A DNA stretch of 64,000 nt from Achromobacter anxifer (GTDB taxonomy: Bacteria > Pseudomonadota > Gammaproteobacteria > Burkholderiales > Burkholderiaceae_B). The notes beneath the pieces were generated by a model. It saw only the letters and a list, made by a program, of their open reading frames with translations. It had not been told where the DNA came from and searched no databases. Made by a program: the position numbers and the translations under genes. Below are positions 18,493 through 28,022 of the stretch, one piece after another. The stretch's first letter is position 1; every line of letters starts with the position of its first letter. Where the stretch lies: the NCBI RefSeq assembly GCF_903652925.1, contig NZ_CAHLAR010000003.1, forward strand, positions 558,001 to 622,000, given 5' to 3'.

Positions 18493-19473
18493 TCAGCCTT
18501 CGGCGACGATCTTGGCGTCCTTGATGGTCTGGGCGTACTTCTGCTGCTCCTGCTTCATGAAGTCCGCGAAGCGCTGCACGCTACCGCCGCCGTCCTCCGC
18601 GCCCACCTGCGCCAGTTTCTCCTGCACGTCCGCCATCGCCAGGACGCGGTCGATGTCCTGGTTCATGCGCTGGACCATGGCCGCAGGCATCTTGCCGGGG
18701 CCCACCATGCCGAACCAGATGCTGGCCTCGAAGCCCGGATAGCCCTGCTCCGCCACCGTCGGCACGTCGGGCTGGCTCTTGGAGCGCTGCTGCAGCGTCT
18801 GCGCCAGCGCGATCACCTTGCCGGACTGCACCAGCGGCGTGGCCGTGGTCATGCCTTCGAAGCAATACTGCACGTGGCCGCCCAGCAGGTCGTTCATCAA
18901 GGGCGCCGAGCCCTTGTAGGGCACGTGCAGCACGTCGATGCCAGCGCGGGCCTTGAAGATCTCCAGCGCCAGGTGCTGCGCCGAGCCGCTGCCGGCCGAG
19001 CCGAACACGATCTTGCCCGGCTGCGCCTTGCACAGCGCGACCAGTTCCGGCAGCGTCTTGGCGGGCTGCGAGGCGCCGCCGATCAGGATGGTGGGCGTCT
19101 TGCCGACCAGCGCGATAGGGGTGAAATCGCGCTCCACCGAATAGGCCAGCTTGGGTTGCAGGCCGGGCGCGATGCCATGGCTGTTGACGTGCGCCATCAG
19201 CAGCGTGTTGCCGTCGTTGGGCTGGCGCGCCACCTGCTCGGCGGCGATGATGCCGGCCGCCCCCGCCCGGTTCTCGACGATGACCGGGATGTTCCACATC
19301 ACGCCCAGCTTCTGCCCCAACAGGCGCGCCAGCACGTCGGTGCCGCCGCCTGCGGGAAAACCGACCACGATCTTCACCGGTCCGTGCGGCAGATCCTGCG
19401 CGCGCGCGGTTGCCGGCAGGACCAGCGCCGCCCCCAGCGCCGCCGCGCTGGTCATGAATTGCCTACGTTGCAT
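18493..19473 (-). CDS. Bug/TctC-family extracytoplasmic solute receptor
   Basis: The 326-aa protein starts MQRRQFMTSAAALGAALVLPATARAQD, a signal peptide with a Tat-like RRQF. The mature part has the Bug signatures VKIVVGFPAGGGTDVLARLL, NRAGAAGIIAAEQVA and LHVPYKGSAPLMNDLLGGHV. Members bind small organic acids in the periplasm; no TctA/TctB membrane partners are nearby, as is usual for the large orphan Bug families of Bordetella and Achromobacter. It is downstream of the enolase-superfamily gene on the same strand and probably shares its substrate. Confidence 0.92.
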   Translation of the reverse strand: MQRRQFMTSAAALGAALVLPATARAQDLPHGPVKIVVGFPAGGGTDVLARLLGQKLGVMWNIPVIVENRAGAAGIIAAEQVARQPNDGNTLLMAHVNSHGIAPGLQPKLAYSVERDFTPIALVGKTPTILIGGASQPAKTLPELVALCKAQPGKIVFGSAGSGSAQHLALEIFKARAGIDVLHVPYKGSAPLMNDLLGGHVQYCFEGMTTATPLVQSGKVIALAQTLQQRSKSQPDVPTVAEQGYPGFEASIWFGMVGPGKMPAAMVQRMNQDIDRVLAMADVQEKLAQVGAEDGGGSVQRFADFMKQEQQKYAQTIKDAKIVAEG

Positions 19474-19581
19474 TGCCGTCTCCTTGCGCGCCGGTCCATG
19501 GGCCGGCGACTGCTTATCGAAATACTGTCATCACACGCCGCCGCCGGCCATCTCCGCGGCCTGGCGGCGGCGTCCCCGGCC

Positions 19582-20709
19582 TCAGCGGCCGACGCGGGTC
19601 CACTTGCCGTAGCGTTCCACCATGCGTTCGTCGAAGCCGAAACCCAGGCCGGGCTCCTGGTGCAGCACCACGCGCCCCTGCTTGTGGGTCAGCTGGCGGT
19701 CGACCAGCCTGCGGAAGTTCAGGACCTGGTCGTCCCAGAAGAATTCGACATAGCGCGCGTTCGGCGTGGCCGCGACCAGCGGCGCGTGCACGTCATGGAA
19801 CCAGTGCGGGCAGACCACCACGCCATAGCTGGCGGCGGTGGCGGCGATGCGCTTCCACTCGGTGATGCCGCCGCAGACCGCGGCGTCAGTCTGCAGGATG
19901 CCGGCCGCGCCCTTGTCCAGCAGCTCCTTGTGATACCAGCGGCCGTAGCCGATCTCGGCGGTGGCGATGGGCAGGCGGGTCAGGCGCGCCAGCTTGGCAT
20001 GGCTGTCGATGTCGTCGGGGCCAAAGGGCTCTTCGATGAAGTAGGGGTCGTACTGTTCGAAGCGGCGGATGTACTGCATGGCCTGGGTCACGTCCTGCCA
20101 GGCGTTGTTGCAGTCCATCATCAGTTCGACGTCGGGTCCGATCGCCGCGCGCGCCGCCTTCAGGCGCGCCTCTTCCTCGGCCGGCGACAGGCGGCCCGTC
20201 TTCATCTTGACCGCGCGGAAGCCCTTGTCCACGTAGCTCGCCATTTCCTCGCCCAGGTGCTGCGGCGTCTTGCCGTCCAGGTAGTAGCCGCCGCTGGCAT
20301 AGGCCGGCACGGTTTCCAGCTCGACCGCGCCCAGGAATTTGTGCAGCGGCAGACCGGCGGTCTTGGCGTTCAGGTCCCACAGCGCGATGTCCAGCGCGCT
20401 CAGCGCCCGCATCACCGTGCCCTGGCGGCCCTGGAGCAGGGCTTCCTGGTACATGGTCTGCCACAGTCCTTCGACCGCATGCGAATCCTTGCCCAGCAGC
20501 ACCGGCGCCAGCAGGTTCTGCACTGCGGCTTCGAAGATGGCGCCGCCGGCGCTGCCCACGTAGCAGAAGCCGATGCCTTCCACGCCGTCGGCCGAGCGGA
20601 CCTTCACCAGGCCGTAGTGCCGCGTGGACACGCTGCGGTTCGAGAACGAAGTGACTTTATCCAGCGGCACCGCGGCGGCGCACACGTCTATGGATTCAAT
20701 GATGGGCAC
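19582..20709 (-). CDS. Mandelate racemase/muconate lactonizing enzyme-family protein (enolase superfamily)
   Basis: The 375-aa protein has the enolase-superfamily capping domain and barrel, with the KxK acid/base motif in AVKMKTGR, metal ligands in MMDCNNAW, FIEEPF and IATAEIGYG, and CPHWFHDVHA at the other side of the barrel. That points to acid-sugar dehydration, racemisation or cycloisomerisation; the exact reaction is not predictable. The GTG at 20709 is chosen because AAGGAG sits six bases before it; no in-frame ATG gives a family-like N-terminus. Divergent from a LysR gene and followed by a Bug receptor gene. Confidence 0.88.
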   Translation of the reverse strand: MPIIESIDVCAAAVPLDKVTSFSNRSVSTRHYGLVKVRSADGVEGIGFCYVGSAGGAIFEAAVQNLLAPVLLGKDSHAVEGLWQTMYQEALLQGRQGTVMRALSALDIALWDLNAKTAGLPLHKFLGAVELETVPAYASGGYYLDGKTPQHLGEEMASYVDKGFRAVKMKTGRLSPAEEEARLKAARAAIGPDVELMMDCNNAWQDVTQAMQYIRRFEQYDPYFIEEPFGPDDIDSHAKLARLTRLPIATAEIGYGRWYHKELLDKGAAGILQTDAAVCGGITEWKRIAATAASYGVVVCPHWFHDVHAPLVAATPNARYVEFFWDDQVLNFRRLVDRQLTHKQGRVVLHQEPGLGFGFDERMVERYGKWTRVGR

Positions 20710-20823
20710 AACTGGCTCCTTGGTTATCGGGAAGTTCCGGCAGGCGCGGCCGTCGCGCCTTGCGCGGCCTCGACGCTCTGGGCGTATTCTTGCCGCCGCC
20801 AAAGAAAACAACAATTATCTTCA

Positions 20824-20842
20824 TCCATCTTTAGAATATGGA
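20824..20842 (+). promoter_or_regulatory. Candidate LysR-type binding site overlapping a -10 element
   Basis: TCCAT-N9-ATGGA is a perfect five-base inverted repeat spanning 19 bases in the enolase/LysR divergent region. It encloses TAGAAT (20832-20837), a good -10 for the LysR gene. This would suit autoregulation; binding is inferred. Confidence 0.4.
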
Positions 20843-20872
20843 AAAAGCATCTTTCATGGAGACCATGGGAAC

Positions 20873-21751
20873 GTGGATTCGCGCTTTCTGCAAACCTATG
20901 TGCACGTGGTCGAGCTGGGCTCCATCGCCCAGGCCGCGCGCCACCAGGGACTGACGCCCGCCACAGTGCAGCAGCGCCTGCGCGCGCTGGAGGCGGACAT
21001 GGGCAGCGCCCTGATCGCGCGTTCCGGCCGAACCGTGAAGCCGACGCAGGCCGGCATGCGTATCCTGGAACGCGCCCGCGCCATCCTGCGCGACGTGCGC
21101 GACCTGCGCTCGGCCGCGTCCGACACCGAACTGCCCGCCGGCCCGCTGCGCCTGGGCGCCACGCCCACGGCGCTGACGGGCATCATGCCGCCCGTGCTGC
21201 GCACCTGGGTTGCGCGCCATCCGCACATCGAAATCTATATAGAGCCCGCCCCCACCACCCTGCTCTATGCCAAGGTGCTGTCCGGCGAGCTGGACGGCGC
21301 GCTGCTGGTGCATCCGTTGTTTGCCATCCCCAAGACCTGCGCCTGGCGCGACCTGCGCCAGGAGCCGCTGGTACTGGTGACGCCCGCCGGCATGAAGGTG
21401 CGCGACCCGCTGGAGGTCCTCGCGCGCGAACCCTACATCTGCTATGACCGCAGCGTGGTGGGCGGCAAGATGGCGGACGACTACCTGCGCGCGCGCAGCC
21501 TGCGGCCGCAGGTGCGCTTCGAACTCGATGGCATCGATTCCATCGCCAAGCTGGTGTCGGAAGGATTGGGCGTGGCGCTGCTGCCGGATTGGGCCACCAC
21601 GGGCGAGCCGTCAGCCCGCGTCAGGCGCTGGCCCTTGCCGCAGCCGTGCCCGGTGCGCACGGTGGGCGCGGTCTGGCTGCGTTCCGGCGTGCGCGCGACG
21701 CTGATGCAGGCGTTCGTGGAATTGGCCGAGACCGAGCTCGGCCTGGCCTGA
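20873..21751 (+). CDS. LysR-family transcriptional regulator
   Basis: The 292-aa protein has the N-terminal helix-turn-helix (FLQTYVHVVELGSIAQAARHQGLTPATVQQRLRALEADMGSALIARSGR) and a LysR substrate-binding domain ending in ELGLA. The GTG at 20873 is chosen because the family starts a few residues before the first helix and no ATG fits. Reading frames upstream of it are open but not family-like. Divergent from the enolase-superfamily gene and eight bases from the convergent amidohydrolase gene, it probably regulates this local catabolic group. Confidence 0.9.
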   Translation: MDSRFLQTYVHVVELGSIAQAARHQGLTPATVQQRLRALEADMGSALIARSGRTVKPTQAGMRILERARAILRDVRDLRSAASDTELPAGPLRLGATPTALTGIMPPVLRTWVARHPHIEIYIEPAPTTLLYAKVLSGELDGALLVHPLFAIPKTCAWRDLRQEPLVLVTPAGMKVRDPLEVLAREPYICYDRSVVGGKMADDYLRARSLRPQVRFELDGIDSIAKLVSEGLGVALLPDWATTGEPSARVRRWPLPQPCPVRTVGAVWLRSGVRATLMQAFVELAETELGLA

Positions 21752-21759
21752 GCTGCGGA

Positions 21760-22956
21760 TCAGCCCTGCGGGCTCGCGTCGCGGCCGTCGCGGGCCACGA
21801 CCACGCCGCCGGACACCACCAGGCGGCGCGGCGGCCGCGCCGCCACGGCTTGCGCGATGCAACTGGCGTCGACCAGCACCAGATCGGCGCGCGCGCCCGG
21901 CTCCAGGCCATAGCCAGTAAAGCCACAGGCCCGGGCCGCGGCGGCGGTCACGCAATCGAAAGCCCATTCGACCTCGTCGTCGCGCCGCAGGTCGTTGCGC
22001 AGGCCGATCAGCATGGCGCGCGCCACCATGTCGGGGCTGCCATAGGGCGTCCAGGTATCGCGGATGCCGTCGTTGCCGCCGAAGATCGTCACGCCGGCCT
22101 CGCGGCAGGCGCGCACGGCCGGCACCGGACGCGAAGGCGGCGCCGTGGTCAGCAGGGCCACGTCCAGCGCAGCCAGCCGCCGCAGCAGCCCGTCCAGGCG
22201 CTTCGCATCCACTCCGCCCAGGCAGAAGGCATGACTGATGACGACCTTGCCCTGCATGCCCAGCGCTTGCGTGCGGTCCAGGATCAGGTCCAGGGTGAAC
22301 GCGCCGAGTTCGCCCGGCTCGTGCAGGTGGATATCGATGGGCTTGCCGTGTCTGTCGGCGATGCCGAACAGCACGTCCAGCGATCTGGCCGGGTCGCGGT
22401 CGATGGCGGACGGATCCAGGCCGCCCAGCACATCCGCGCCCTGGCCGAGAGCCTGGTCCAGCAACTCGGCCGTGCCAGGCCGTATCAGCAGCCCCGACTG
22501 CGGAAAGGCCACGGTCTGGATTTCCAACCGGCCGGCCAGTTCGGCGCGCGTGGCATGCACGCCATCCAGATGCCGCAGCCCGGCTTCGGTGTCGATATCG
22601 ACGTGGGTACGGATGCGGGTCGTGCCTTCGCGCAGGAAGGCGAGCGCCAGGGCGCGCGAATGGCTGGCCGCGTCGTGCCCGGTGCGGGCGCGCCAGGCGC
22701 GTTCGTTGTCGATGCGGTCGGTCAGCGCCGGCCCCACTTCGTTCACGTACCAGGGCGAATCCCAGGTGGTCTTGTCCAGGTGGGTATGGCCTTCGACCAG
22801 GCCCGGCAGCAGCAAGGCGCCGCCGCCGTCTTCCACCGGCACGCCCGGATCGGCGCCGAGTCCGGGGCCGATAAGCTGGATGCGCCCGTCGCGCACCAGC
22901 ACGTCCACCGCCGCGCCTTGCGGCGAGCGGACATTCTTCAACAACAGGTCGGTCAT
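21760..22956 (-). CDS. Amidohydrolase, cytosine-deaminase-like subgroup
   Basis: The 398-aa protein has the metal-dependent hydrolase motifs in order: HTHLDKT near residue 57-63, HVDIDTEAG, HLHEPGE, SHAFCLGG and GNDGIRDTW. The HxH with a single-metal site, the HLHE and the late GND (catalytic Asp) match the CodA/N-isopropylammelide/AtzF-type deaminases and related cyclic-amide hydrolases. The ring substrate is unknown. It is on the opposite strand to the LysR gene, and its 3' end lies close to that gene's stop. Confidence 0.85.
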   Translation of the reverse strand: MTDLLLKNVRSPQGAAVDVLVRDGRIQLIGPGLGADPGVPVEDGGGALLLPGLVEGHTHLDKTTWDSPWYVNEVGPALTDRIDNERAWRARTGHDAASHSRALALAFLREGTTRIRTHVDIDTEAGLRHLDGVHATRAELAGRLEIQTVAFPQSGLLIRPGTAELLDQALGQGADVLGGLDPSAIDRDPARSLDVLFGIADRHGKPIDIHLHEPGELGAFTLDLILDRTQALGMQGKVVISHAFCLGGVDAKRLDGLLRRLAALDVALLTTAPPSRPVPAVRACREAGVTIFGGNDGIRDTWTPYGSPDMVARAMLIGLRNDLRRDDEVEWAFDCVTAAAARACGFTGYGLEPGARADLVLVDASCIAQAVAARPPRRLVVSGGVVVARDGRDASPQG

Positions 22957-23021
22957 GGCAGGATTCCAGGCGCGGCACGCTGGCCGGCCCGGCCCAGACC
23001 GGGAGCCGCGTGCAGGCTAGC

Positions 23022-23219
23022 TCAGGCTTGGGGCGGTTCGATCCAGAAGAAGCGTTCGCCCTGGCGGACCATGTCGGCCACGCCTTCGGCGCCGATGCGG
23101 TAATCCGTGCCCATCAGCGTCGCGCCGCCATCTTCGTGAATATGGATGATGGCCAGCGGGTCATTTGCCATGGTGTACCAGTAGTACCCAGGCTTGAGAT
23201 TGTGCAGGTCAGTAGTCAT
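23022..23219 (-). CDS. Small conserved-type hypothetical protein, 65 aa
   Basis: The product starts MTTDLHNLKPGYYWYTM and ends FFWIEPPQA. It is rich in aromatic residues and looks like one small beta-rich domain; I do not recognise a named family. The ATG at 23219 has no ribosome site, but a good promoter (TTGAAT-18-TATACT) ends six bases before it, so the mRNA may be leaderless. It stands apart from the amidohydrolase gene (65 bases downstream of it). Confidence 0.7.
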   Translation of the reverse strand: MTTDLHNLKPGYYWYTMANDPLAIIHIHEDGGATLMGTDYRIGAEGVADMVRQGERFFWIEPPQA

Positions 23220-23225
23220 GTTTCG

Positions 23226-23255
23226 AGTATACAAACTTCCCCGCGCCGTATTCAA
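23226..23255 (-). promoter_or_regulatory. Promoter placing the start of transcription at a start codon
   Basis: On the minus strand TTGAAT (23250-23255) and TATACT (23226-23231) are 18 bases apart. Only six bases separate the -10 from the ATG at 23219, so initiation at the usual distance would begin on or next to the start codon. Confidence 0.55.
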
Positions 23256-23404
23256 AAAGACACACAAATCCGGAGCATGCCTGACATGATGGGCATGACA
23301 CGGCATACTTCCCTGTGCAGCCGCCTGCGCAGCAGGCAACGCGCCGTCCGGATTTTTCGTCAATGGCAGCGCATATATGTTGATCGTGAGGAGAGCCGCG
23401 CAGC

Positions 23405-23917
23405 ATGAAAAAGCAGTCTCTTCAATTCAGCGAACCGCTAATCCAGGCCATCCTGGACGGCCGCAAAGTGCAGAGCCGCCGTATTTTGAAACCTCAGCCG
23501 ACCAAACTGACTACAGTCTGGTATGCGGATGCCGCGGACTCTGGCAAATGGGTGGCCATGGGCCCCTCGCTGGATAACCCTTCCGAACTGCGCAAAACCT
23601 CCAGCTGGGTCAGATGCCCTTTTGGGAAAACAGGTGAAAGCATCGAATTGACGGACGAAACCGGCAAGCCTTTCGCCACGGCCGTCATCGTGGGTGTGCG
23701 CATCCAGCGCCTGCAAACCTTGTCCGAGGCCGACGCCCGCGCCGAGGGTACCCAGGCCCTGTATCAGTCCTCTGCCCTGCTGCCGGGCGTACCGCTGCAG
23801 ACCGCCTTCGCCTTGACCTGGTGCGAACGCTATGGCTCGCATGCCTGGGCCGCGAACCCCTGGGTATGGGTGGTGGAATTCCGCCGCCAGCACCCTGACG
23901 ACGAGCAGGAAGCCTAG
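23405..23917 (+). CDS. ASCH-like domain protein
   Basis: The 170-aa protein begins MKKQSLQFSEPLIQAILDGRKVQSRRILKPQP, the conserved opening of ASCH/PUA-like proteins, which are often phage- or island-borne and thought to bind RNA or modified nucleotides. The rest contains GKTGESIELTDETG and a C-terminal ANPWVWVVEFRR strand typical of the fold. GAGGAGAG precedes the ATG at 23405. No phage genes adjoin it. Role unknown; some ASCH proteins are N4-acetylcytidine amidohydrolases or RNases, and neither can be claimed here. Confidence 0.75.
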   Translation: MKKQSLQFSEPLIQAILDGRKVQSRRILKPQPTKLTTVWYADAADSGKWVAMGPSLDNPSELRKTSSWVRCPFGKTGESIELTDETGKPFATAVIVGVRIQRLQTLSEADARAEGTQALYQSSALLPGVPLQTAFALTWCERYGSHAWAANPWVWVVEFRRQHPDDEQEA

Positions 23918-24212
23918 GAAACTGGCGCATCGGCGCAACGCCGTTACCCGGAAACAGGGGCGGATAGTGACCGCCTGTAACCGGCGCCCCTGGCTTCACC
24001 TGATTCCAGGCGATTTCAATCCATTTCAATGACGGCCTCCCCAGAGCGAAGACTTGCTGCTGCGAGGCAACATCGCGCGAACCACGCCCTGGGGGACGGT
24101 TGCGGATTGTCGCGATTGACGCCGGTCCGCTTACCCCTTGCCCGCCGAAAAGCCCGAAAATGGCATCAACGAATACTCAACTTTGCTGCGTCAAGCGGCA
24201 GGCAGGTGGAAC
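23918..24212. other. Intergenic region before the PXPV-repeat gene
   Basis: About 295 bases without a gene. It contains a long-range inverted repeat CAGGGGCG (23955-23962) / CGCCCCTG (23985-23992) with a competing inner stem GGCGG/CCGCC, probably the end structure of the ASCH transcript. No clear promoter hexamers were found for the downstream gene. Confidence 0.4.
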
Positions 24213-24542
24213 ATGAAAAAATGGCTTATCGCTGGCGTGGGTGCGGCGGGTCTGCTGATCTCCAGCGTCGCCCTGGCTCGCGTGGACGTCGGTATTTCCA
24301 TCGGCGTGCCCGGCATCGTGTATCCGGCCCCGGTCTATGTAGCGCCGCAACCGGTGTACGTGGCGCCCCCGCCCCCCGTCTACTATCGCCCGGCTCCGGT
24401 TTATGTCGCGCCCCCGGTCGTTTACCCGGCTCCGGTGTATTACCGTGGCGGCGGCCGCTACTATGACCGTGGCTACTACCACGGCCGCGGACGCGGGCAC
24501 GATTATTATCGCGGCCGCGGACACGGGCACGACCGCGATTAA
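24213..24542 (+). CDS. Exported PXPV-repeat protein with Gly/Arg/Tyr/His-rich tail
   Basis: The 109-aa product starts with a clear signal peptide (MKKWLIAGVGAAGLLISSVALA) followed by VDVGISIGVPG. Residues about 33-75 consist of irregular YPAPVYVAPQPVYVAPPPPV-like repeats (PxPV units), and the last 30 residues are Gly/Arg/Tyr/His-rich (GRYYDRGYYHGRGRGHD). Similar PXPV proteins are frequent in Bordetella, Achromobacter and Burkholderia, always small and exported, with no established function. An AGGTGGA ribosome site and a strong terminator make it a single-gene unit. Confidence 0.85.
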   Translation: MKKWLIAGVGAAGLLISSVALARVDVGISIGVPGIVYPAPVYVAPQPVYVAPPPPVYYRPAPVYVAPPVVYPAPVYYRGGGRYYDRGYYHGRGRGHDYYRGRGHGHDRD

Positions 24543-24587
24543 GCACGGAATCCAGCGGCGGTCCGCCCCGCCGACGCCGGAAAAGAC

Positions 24588-24617
24588 AAAGGCCACTCGC
24601 AAGAGTGGCCTTTTTTT
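24588..24617 (+). terminator. Rho-independent terminator of the PXPV-repeat gene
   Basis: Perfect stem GGCCACTC/GAGTGGCC with GCAA loop, A-rich left flank and seven T. It can also serve the minus-strand small genes ending at 24654. Confidence 0.9.
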
Positions 24618-24653
24618 CTGCGGAGCAATGTCCGGTGCCCCGCAAAAGGCAAA

Positions 24654-24812
24654 TCAGGCTGCCGGAGCCTGCACGGGTTTTGCGGCCAGCGCGGCCGGCT
24701 GTTGCACAACCTGCTTGGCCTTGCCATCGGCCCAGCGCGACGATTCCTGGACCAGATCGATCCAGCGGCGCGGTTCGCTCGTCGAACGCCACCAACCATT
24801 ATGCGGACGCAT
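24654..24812 (-). CDS. Small hypothetical protein, 52 aa, overlapping the previous gene
   Basis: The frame starts at the ATG at 24812 with GGAG eight bases upstream and overlaps the stop of the 82-aa gene by 14 bases. The product (start MRPHNGWWRSTSEPRRWIDL, end KPVQAPAA) is basic and amphipathic, with a tryptophan-rich start and an Ala/Pro/Val tail. The interval is otherwise unexplained minus-strand DNA ending right at a terminator. The real-gene call rests on the ribosome site, the overlap and the terminator position, not on a known family. Confidence 0.5.
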   Translation of the reverse strand: MRPHNGWWRSTSEPRRWIDLVQESSRWADGKAKQVVQQPAALAAKPVQAPAA

Positions 24813-25047
24813 GCGCAAACTCCGGTTCACCGTTGAAACGCACGCCGTTGATGCCCTGGAACAGCTGCAGGCTTTCCTGCTCGGCTTCATGCAGGGTCGT
24901 GAACGGCTCCTGTCCGGGCACGGTCCAGCATTTTTCCGGCGCCGTGCCGCCAACGCGGCGGGTCCATATTTGCACGCGGTAGCCCTGCTCGTCCTCTTTA
25001 GCCACGGAGCATCTCACACGAAAATCTCCAATCATTCTTGAAGTCAT
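24799..25047 (-). CDS. Small hypothetical protein, 82 aa
   Basis: The product starts MTSRMIGDFRVRCSVAKEDEQGYRVQIWTRR and contains CWTVPGQEPFTTLHEAEQESLQLFQGINGV. An alternating beta pattern followed by one amphipathic helix suggests a small alpha/beta domain. The ATG at 25047 has AAGGAG seven bases before it, much better than any alternative. It is the first gene of a two-gene unit with the overlapping 52-aa frame. I do not recognise a named family. Confidence 0.75.
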   Translation of the reverse strand: MTSRMIGDFRVRCSVAKEDEQGYRVQIWTRRVGGTAPEKCWTVPGQEPFTTLHEAEQESLQLFQGINGVRFNGEPEFAHASA

Positions 25048-25195
25048 GGGCAACTCCTTGTTATTTAAGTGAATGAAGCGTGTAGAACACGGGGCGTATT
25101 GTGCCGCAACTATCCGGCCCTTTTATTGGAATACACAATTGCTCACATCATAATCAAACACCGTCGCCGCCAGATTAATGGCCGCAGGCGACAGG

Positions 25196-25211
25196 AATAT
25201 GTACACATATT
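25196..25211. repeat. AT-rich perfect palindrome beside the serS terminator
   Basis: AATATGT-AC-ACATATT is a perfect 7-2-7 inverted repeat, two bases before the T-tract of the serS terminator and about 150 bases upstream of the 82-aa gene. It could be an operator for that small-gene unit; nothing else supports this. Confidence 0.4.
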
Positions 25212-25213
25212 AG

Positions 25214-25238
25214 AAAAAAACGGAGCCCGAGGGCTCCG
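25214..25238 (-). terminator. Rho-independent terminator of serS
   Basis: Stem CGGAGCCC/GGGCTCCG with a two-base loop (25221-25238) followed on the minus strand by seven T. It lies about 40 bases after the serS stop. Confidence 0.9.
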
Positions 25239-25280
25239 TCGTTTTCTCCGCCAAATGGCGGATGGACACGCTGAAAGGCG

Positions 25281-26681
<1,401 letters not shown>

Positions 26682-28022
26682 TTACCGTTTCTTGGCGCGT
26701 TCCTGAGCGTCCAGCTCGCGCAGGAATGCCAGCTTTTGCTGGATTTTAGCCTCCAGGCCGCGATCGGTCGGCCGATAGAAGGAGGGATTGAGTCCATCGG
26801 GAAAATATTGCTCGGCGGCGGCGTAGCCGTGCGGCTCGTCGTGCGCGTAGCGGTAGGCCTTGCCGTGACCCAGCTGCTTCATCAATTTGGTGGGTGCGTT
26901 GCGCAGGTGGATAGGCACCGGCGCGCTGCCGTGCTCGGCCGCGAATTTGCGCGCCTGGTTGTAGGCGTTGTAGACCGCATTCGACTTGGCCGCGCAGGCC
27001 ATGTAGACCACCGCCTGGGCCAGCGCCAGCTCGCCCTCCGGCGACCCCAGCCGCTCATAGATGTCGGCGCCGTTCACGGCAAGGTCCGTGGCGCGGGGAT
27101 CGGCCAGGCCGATGTCCTCCACCGCCATGCGCACCAGGCGGCGCGACAGGTATTTGGGATCGGCGCCGCCGTCGATCATGCGGCAAAACCAGTACAGCGC
27201 GGCGTCGGGGTTGGAGCCACGCACCGACTTGTGCAGCGCGCTGATCTGGTCGTAGAACGCGTCCCCGCCCTTGTCGAAGCGGCGCAGGTTCTGCGACAGC
27301 GAGATCTCCAGCCAAGCCGCGTCCACCGTGTCGCGGCCGGCGGCCTGCGCCGACTCGGCCACCACTTCCACGGCGCTGATCAGGCGGCGCGCGTCGCCGT
27401 CGGCCCAGGCCGCCAGCTGTTCGCGCGCGTCGGCCTCGATGTGGATCTGCTCGCCCTCTTCCAGCGCGTCGTTCAGGGCCTGCGCCGCGCGGTCGACCAG
27501 CTGCTGCAGCTCTTCGGGCGTGAGCGATTGCAGCACGTACACCCGCGCCCGCGACAGCAGCGCCGAATTGACCTCGAACGAGGGGTTCTCAGTAGTGGCG
27601 CCGATGAAGGTGAACAGCCCGCTTTCCACATAGGGCAGGAACGCGTCCTGCTGCGCCTTGTTGAAGCGGTGCACCTCGTCGACGAACAGGATGGTGCGGC
27701 GTCCCTGGCCCTGCGCCACCTGCGCCACGGTGACCGCGTCGCGGATGTCCTTGACCCCGCCCAGCACCGCCGAGATGGCGATGAACTGCGCGTCGAAGCC
27801 GTCCGCCATCAGGCGCGCCAGCGTGGTCTTGCCCACGCCGGGCGGGCCCCAGAAGATCATCGAGTGCGGGCGTCCCGAATCGAAGGCGACGCGCAGGGGC
27901 TTGTCCGGCCCCAGCAGGTGCGACTGTCCGACCACGTCGGACAAGGTGCGCGGACGCAGCCGTTCGGCCAGGGGCACATAGGGCCGATGCGCAGGATCGG
28001 CCGCGAAGAGATCGTTGCTCAT
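26682..28022 (-). CDS. rarA: Replication-associated recombination protein A (AAA+ ATPase)
   Basis: The 446-aa clamp-loader-like ATPase has Walker A GPPGVGKTT, Walker B ILFVDEVHRFNKAQQD, sensor 1 FIGATTENPSFEVN and the MgsA_C tetramerisation region. RarA acts at stalled replication forks with SSB and RecA. It sits directly before serS; in many Proteobacteria lolA would be directly upstream, but here an 11-kb catabolic block intervenes. Confidence 0.96.
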   Translation of the reverse strand: MSNDLFAADPAHRPYVPLAERLRPRTLSDVVGQSHLLGPDKPLRVAFDSGRPHSMIFWGPPGVGKTTLARLMADGFDAQFIAISAVLGGVKDIRDAVTVAQVAQGQGRRTILFVDEVHRFNKAQQDAFLPYVESGLFTFIGATTENPSFEVNSALLSRARVYVLQSLTPEELQQLVDRAAQALNDALEEGEQIHIEADAREQLAAWADGDARRLISAVEVVAESAQAAGRDTVDAAWLEISLSQNLRRFDKGGDAFYDQISALHKSVRGSNPDAALYWFCRMIDGGADPKYLSRRLVRMAVEDIGLADPRATDLAVNGADIYERLGSPEGELALAQAVVYMACAAKSNAVYNAYNQARKFAAEHGSAPVPIHLRNAPTKLMKQLGHGKAYRYAHDEPHGYAAAEQYFPDGLNPSFYRPTDRGLEAKIQQKLAFLRELDAQERAKKR

